From NCBI GenBank assembly GCA_013399015.1, contig VWZX01009068.1, positions 366,816-430,815 on the forward strand: 64,000 bases of DNA, given 5' to 3'. Made by a program: the position numbers and the translations under genes. The notes under the pieces are model-generated. The model searched no databases, was not told the DNA's origin, and saw nothing but the letters and a program-made list of their open reading frames with translations. This DNA comes from Galbula dea. Taxonomy: Eukaryota; Chordata; Aves; Piciformes; Galbulidae. This document shows, one piece after another, positions 62,416-64,000 of the stretch (position 1 is its first letter; each line of letters starts with the position of its first letter).

Positions 62416-63589
62416 ACCTCTAGGATTGGGTAGCATATCATCCTTTCTTGATTTGAAAAGCAAGTGTAGGCTGCAGTAATACTTTTACTAAGAATCTAGT
62501 TCACTTAGGGACTTAGGACTCTTAAATTCTATTACATTTACTGAGGTTATTACCACTGCTGCACTTAAACCCTTCTGCTTCAATCAGCTATACACTGTAT
62601 AAACATAATATATTATAAAGACAGCCCCATCCCTGAATAAGGTAGAATGCAATGTGTCACAAGAAGCAACAAGCAATGAAAACCTAAAATGGAAACATGC
62701 TAAGCTGAAAGCACCCAGTCCACAGCCTTGAGTGACTCATTGAAGTGAATCTGCTAAGCAGGACTGTATCTTTTTTGAACTTTTCTCTTCAAAAGCTGGA
62801 TTTTTATTTTGTGAGATGTATTGGATTTGTTTAATATGCTTACTCCATAAAGCTATTAGTATTTCAATAGGAAGGCTCGTGTTCATCTTTGATAGACATA
62901 CAACTTAAATATATGAGCTATTTCTATATACATATCCTATTTGCTGTAGGATATAGCTTCCTTGAGAACACACCAGGAGCAGGAATAGAAATGTTTAAAT
63001 ACTGTGTACCCATTGAAAGGATGTGCAGGTGAAGCTGCCCACTGGGAGGAAAAACACATGCAAGACATACAGATTGGCTTTCCAAATTTTTCTACTCCTG
63101 TCACATTGTCTTAATTTCAGTTAATTCATCTGTTCTAGTGTTTTATGTGTGGTTTATATATTTATTTATTAGCTTGACTTGCACTGCATTTTCCTGTGGA
63201 AAGACTAATGCACTAGCATTTGAAACTGCTGAGTTGCCTTGATAAAGCCTAATTAAAACTCATGTGTTGAATTCTAATTTGAGTAACTTGCAAATTTCCC
63301 ATTTTCTGATCTGCTGTTTATAACCTTTGTAATTTCAGCTTGGGAAAAGGTCAATTATGAATTTTTAAAAGCCAAGAGCACTTTAAGAATATGTAGAGAA
63401 AGACTTCAGCTGATTGAAAGTGACACAAACAAGAAAAAATGTAATGACACTTAAATATGTGTCACACCCCATTAAATGCATAATGCGGTCGTCAGAACCC
63501 CTAAAGCCTAATGGGAGCTCAGCTTGGAAATCATTATTGGAAGTGTCCATTTGATCTTCAAAAGCAATTATTACAATTTTGTAGGATTC

Positions 63590-63653
63590 TTTTTTTTTTT
63601 TTTGAGTTTTTTTTTTTAGTTGTTGTTTTGTTTTGTTTTTGAAGGGGGTGGGG
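63590..63653. repeat. T/G-rich low-complexity tract
   Basis: A run of 14 T, GAG, a second run of about 12 T, then TTGTTGTTTTGTTTTG and a GGGGGTGGGG block. Confidence 0.8.
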
Positions 63654-64000
63654 AACTTTCTGCTTTGTTCAAGCTGTCAAAACAGATCAGTTTCAACCTG
63701 TTTAGTGCCTTTTTGCATGTCTTCCAAGAGACAATTACAGCACTAAATATTACTGAAAGGTACATTCATTACCATTCACATCAAATAAACTGTCTTGCAT
63801 GTCATAGCTTATTTTAATATTAGGTTAAGAAGAAAACCTCTGTTTCTGACAGCAAATGAGACTGGGGGAGATTAGCAATCCAGTCTGCCTTCTCCCATAG
63901 ATTTCATTCATTCATTATCTTCCTGAAAGTTAAGATTTAACAGGATTTTTCTTAGATCTCCTGTACAGACTGGTGTAAGCAAAGCATTGGGCACTGTCCT

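Larger units (their letters stand above)
1..64000 (+). other. CTNNA2: CTNNA2 (alpha-N-catenin) gene body, internal part
   Basis: The six exons listed below share strand, order and compatible phases (0-0, 0-0, 0-1, 1-1, 1-0, 0-0) and join into one 870-nt, 290-codon reading frame without stops. Alpha-catenins link the cadherin/beta-catenin complex to F-actin at adherens junctions; the alpha-N paralogue acts mainly in neurons, at synapses and growth cones. Residue numbers used below follow alpha-E/alpha-N catenin (about 906 aa), anchored by R451, D503, E521, R548 and R551, which all fall at the expected positions. The first exons (beta-catenin-binding N domain and the vinculin-binding M1 helices) and the last exons (actin-binding domain) lie outside the window. 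The paralogue call rests on remembered family sequence; CTNNA1 and CTNNA3 fit less well at many positions. Confidence 0.95.
60637..64000 (+). other. CTNNA2: Intron downstream of exon 6 (5' part only)
   Basis: The intron starts with donor GTGAGT and runs past the window edge. It holds a CR1 copy (61361-62241), a (GTT)6 run, a T/G tract (63590-63653) and an AT-rich stretch at 63230-63560 that may be a conserved element. The next exon, expected to begin with the actin-binding-domain residues AIMAQL, is not in the window. Confidence 0.9.

Noticed and set aside
1..64000. CRISPR arrays, operons, phage or other prokaryotic systems
   Set aside because: The sequence is vertebrate intron with canonical GT-AG splicing; no regularly spaced repeats or prokaryotic gene layout occur.
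1..64000. Endogenous retrovirus or DNA transposon copies
   Set aside because: No gag/pol/env-like frames, LTR pairs or terminal inverted repeats were recognised; all identifiable repeats are CR1.

Overview
This window is a 64 kb internal slice of a vertebrate gene on the + strand, almost certainly bird CTNNA2 (alpha-N-catenin, the neuronal alpha-catenin). Six coding exons are found at 9321-9473, 38805-38897, 39270-39426, 42302-42502, 53195-53346 and 60523-60636. They join in frame with matching splice phases and encode 290 consecutive residues. Counted back from the family C-terminus and checked against known landmark residues, these are about residues 382-671 of the roughly 906-residue protein. 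They cover the end of the M1 bundle, M2, M3, and the acidic phospho-linker leading to the actin-binding domain. Neither end of the gene is present. Paralogue-diagnostic residues (exon 2 has MAATQIDSLCPQ, exon 4 has EGDVDTLDR and INAEMENYE, exon 6 has ELEDDSDFEQEDYD) fit alpha-N rather than alpha-E or alpha-T catenin.

The organism is a bird, or less likely another CR1-rich sauropsid. All recognisable interspersed repeats are CR1 LINE fragments, mostly 5'-truncated with the typical CR1 3' end (GGACTAGATGATCT...TTCCAACC...ATTCTATG-like tail). There are no mammalian SINEs and no recognisable LTR elements. The rest is AT-rich, CpG-poor intron with short low-complexity tracts.

Layout: an upstream intron (1-9320) carries four CR1 scraps and several G/T-rich tracts. 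After exon 1 comes a 29.3 kb intron, CR1-free in its distal 16 kb. Exons 2 and 3 are separated by only 372 bp, and about 105 bp of that is a CR1 3' end reaching almost to the exon 3 acceptor. Then come introns of 2.9 kb, 10.7 kb and 7.2 kb, and an incomplete final intron with an ~880 bp CR1 copy. Numbering of exons here (1-6) is local to the window.

No second gene, RNA gene, CRISPR array or new multi-gene system was found. The points most worth checking concern splicing: a CR1-derived acceptor context at exon 3, an in-frame phospho-linker exon behind a PTB-like CU tract, a tandem donor at exon 5, and several intronic sites shaped like recursive splice sites (best at 21201/21202). Two possible conserved regulatory patches are also flagged.
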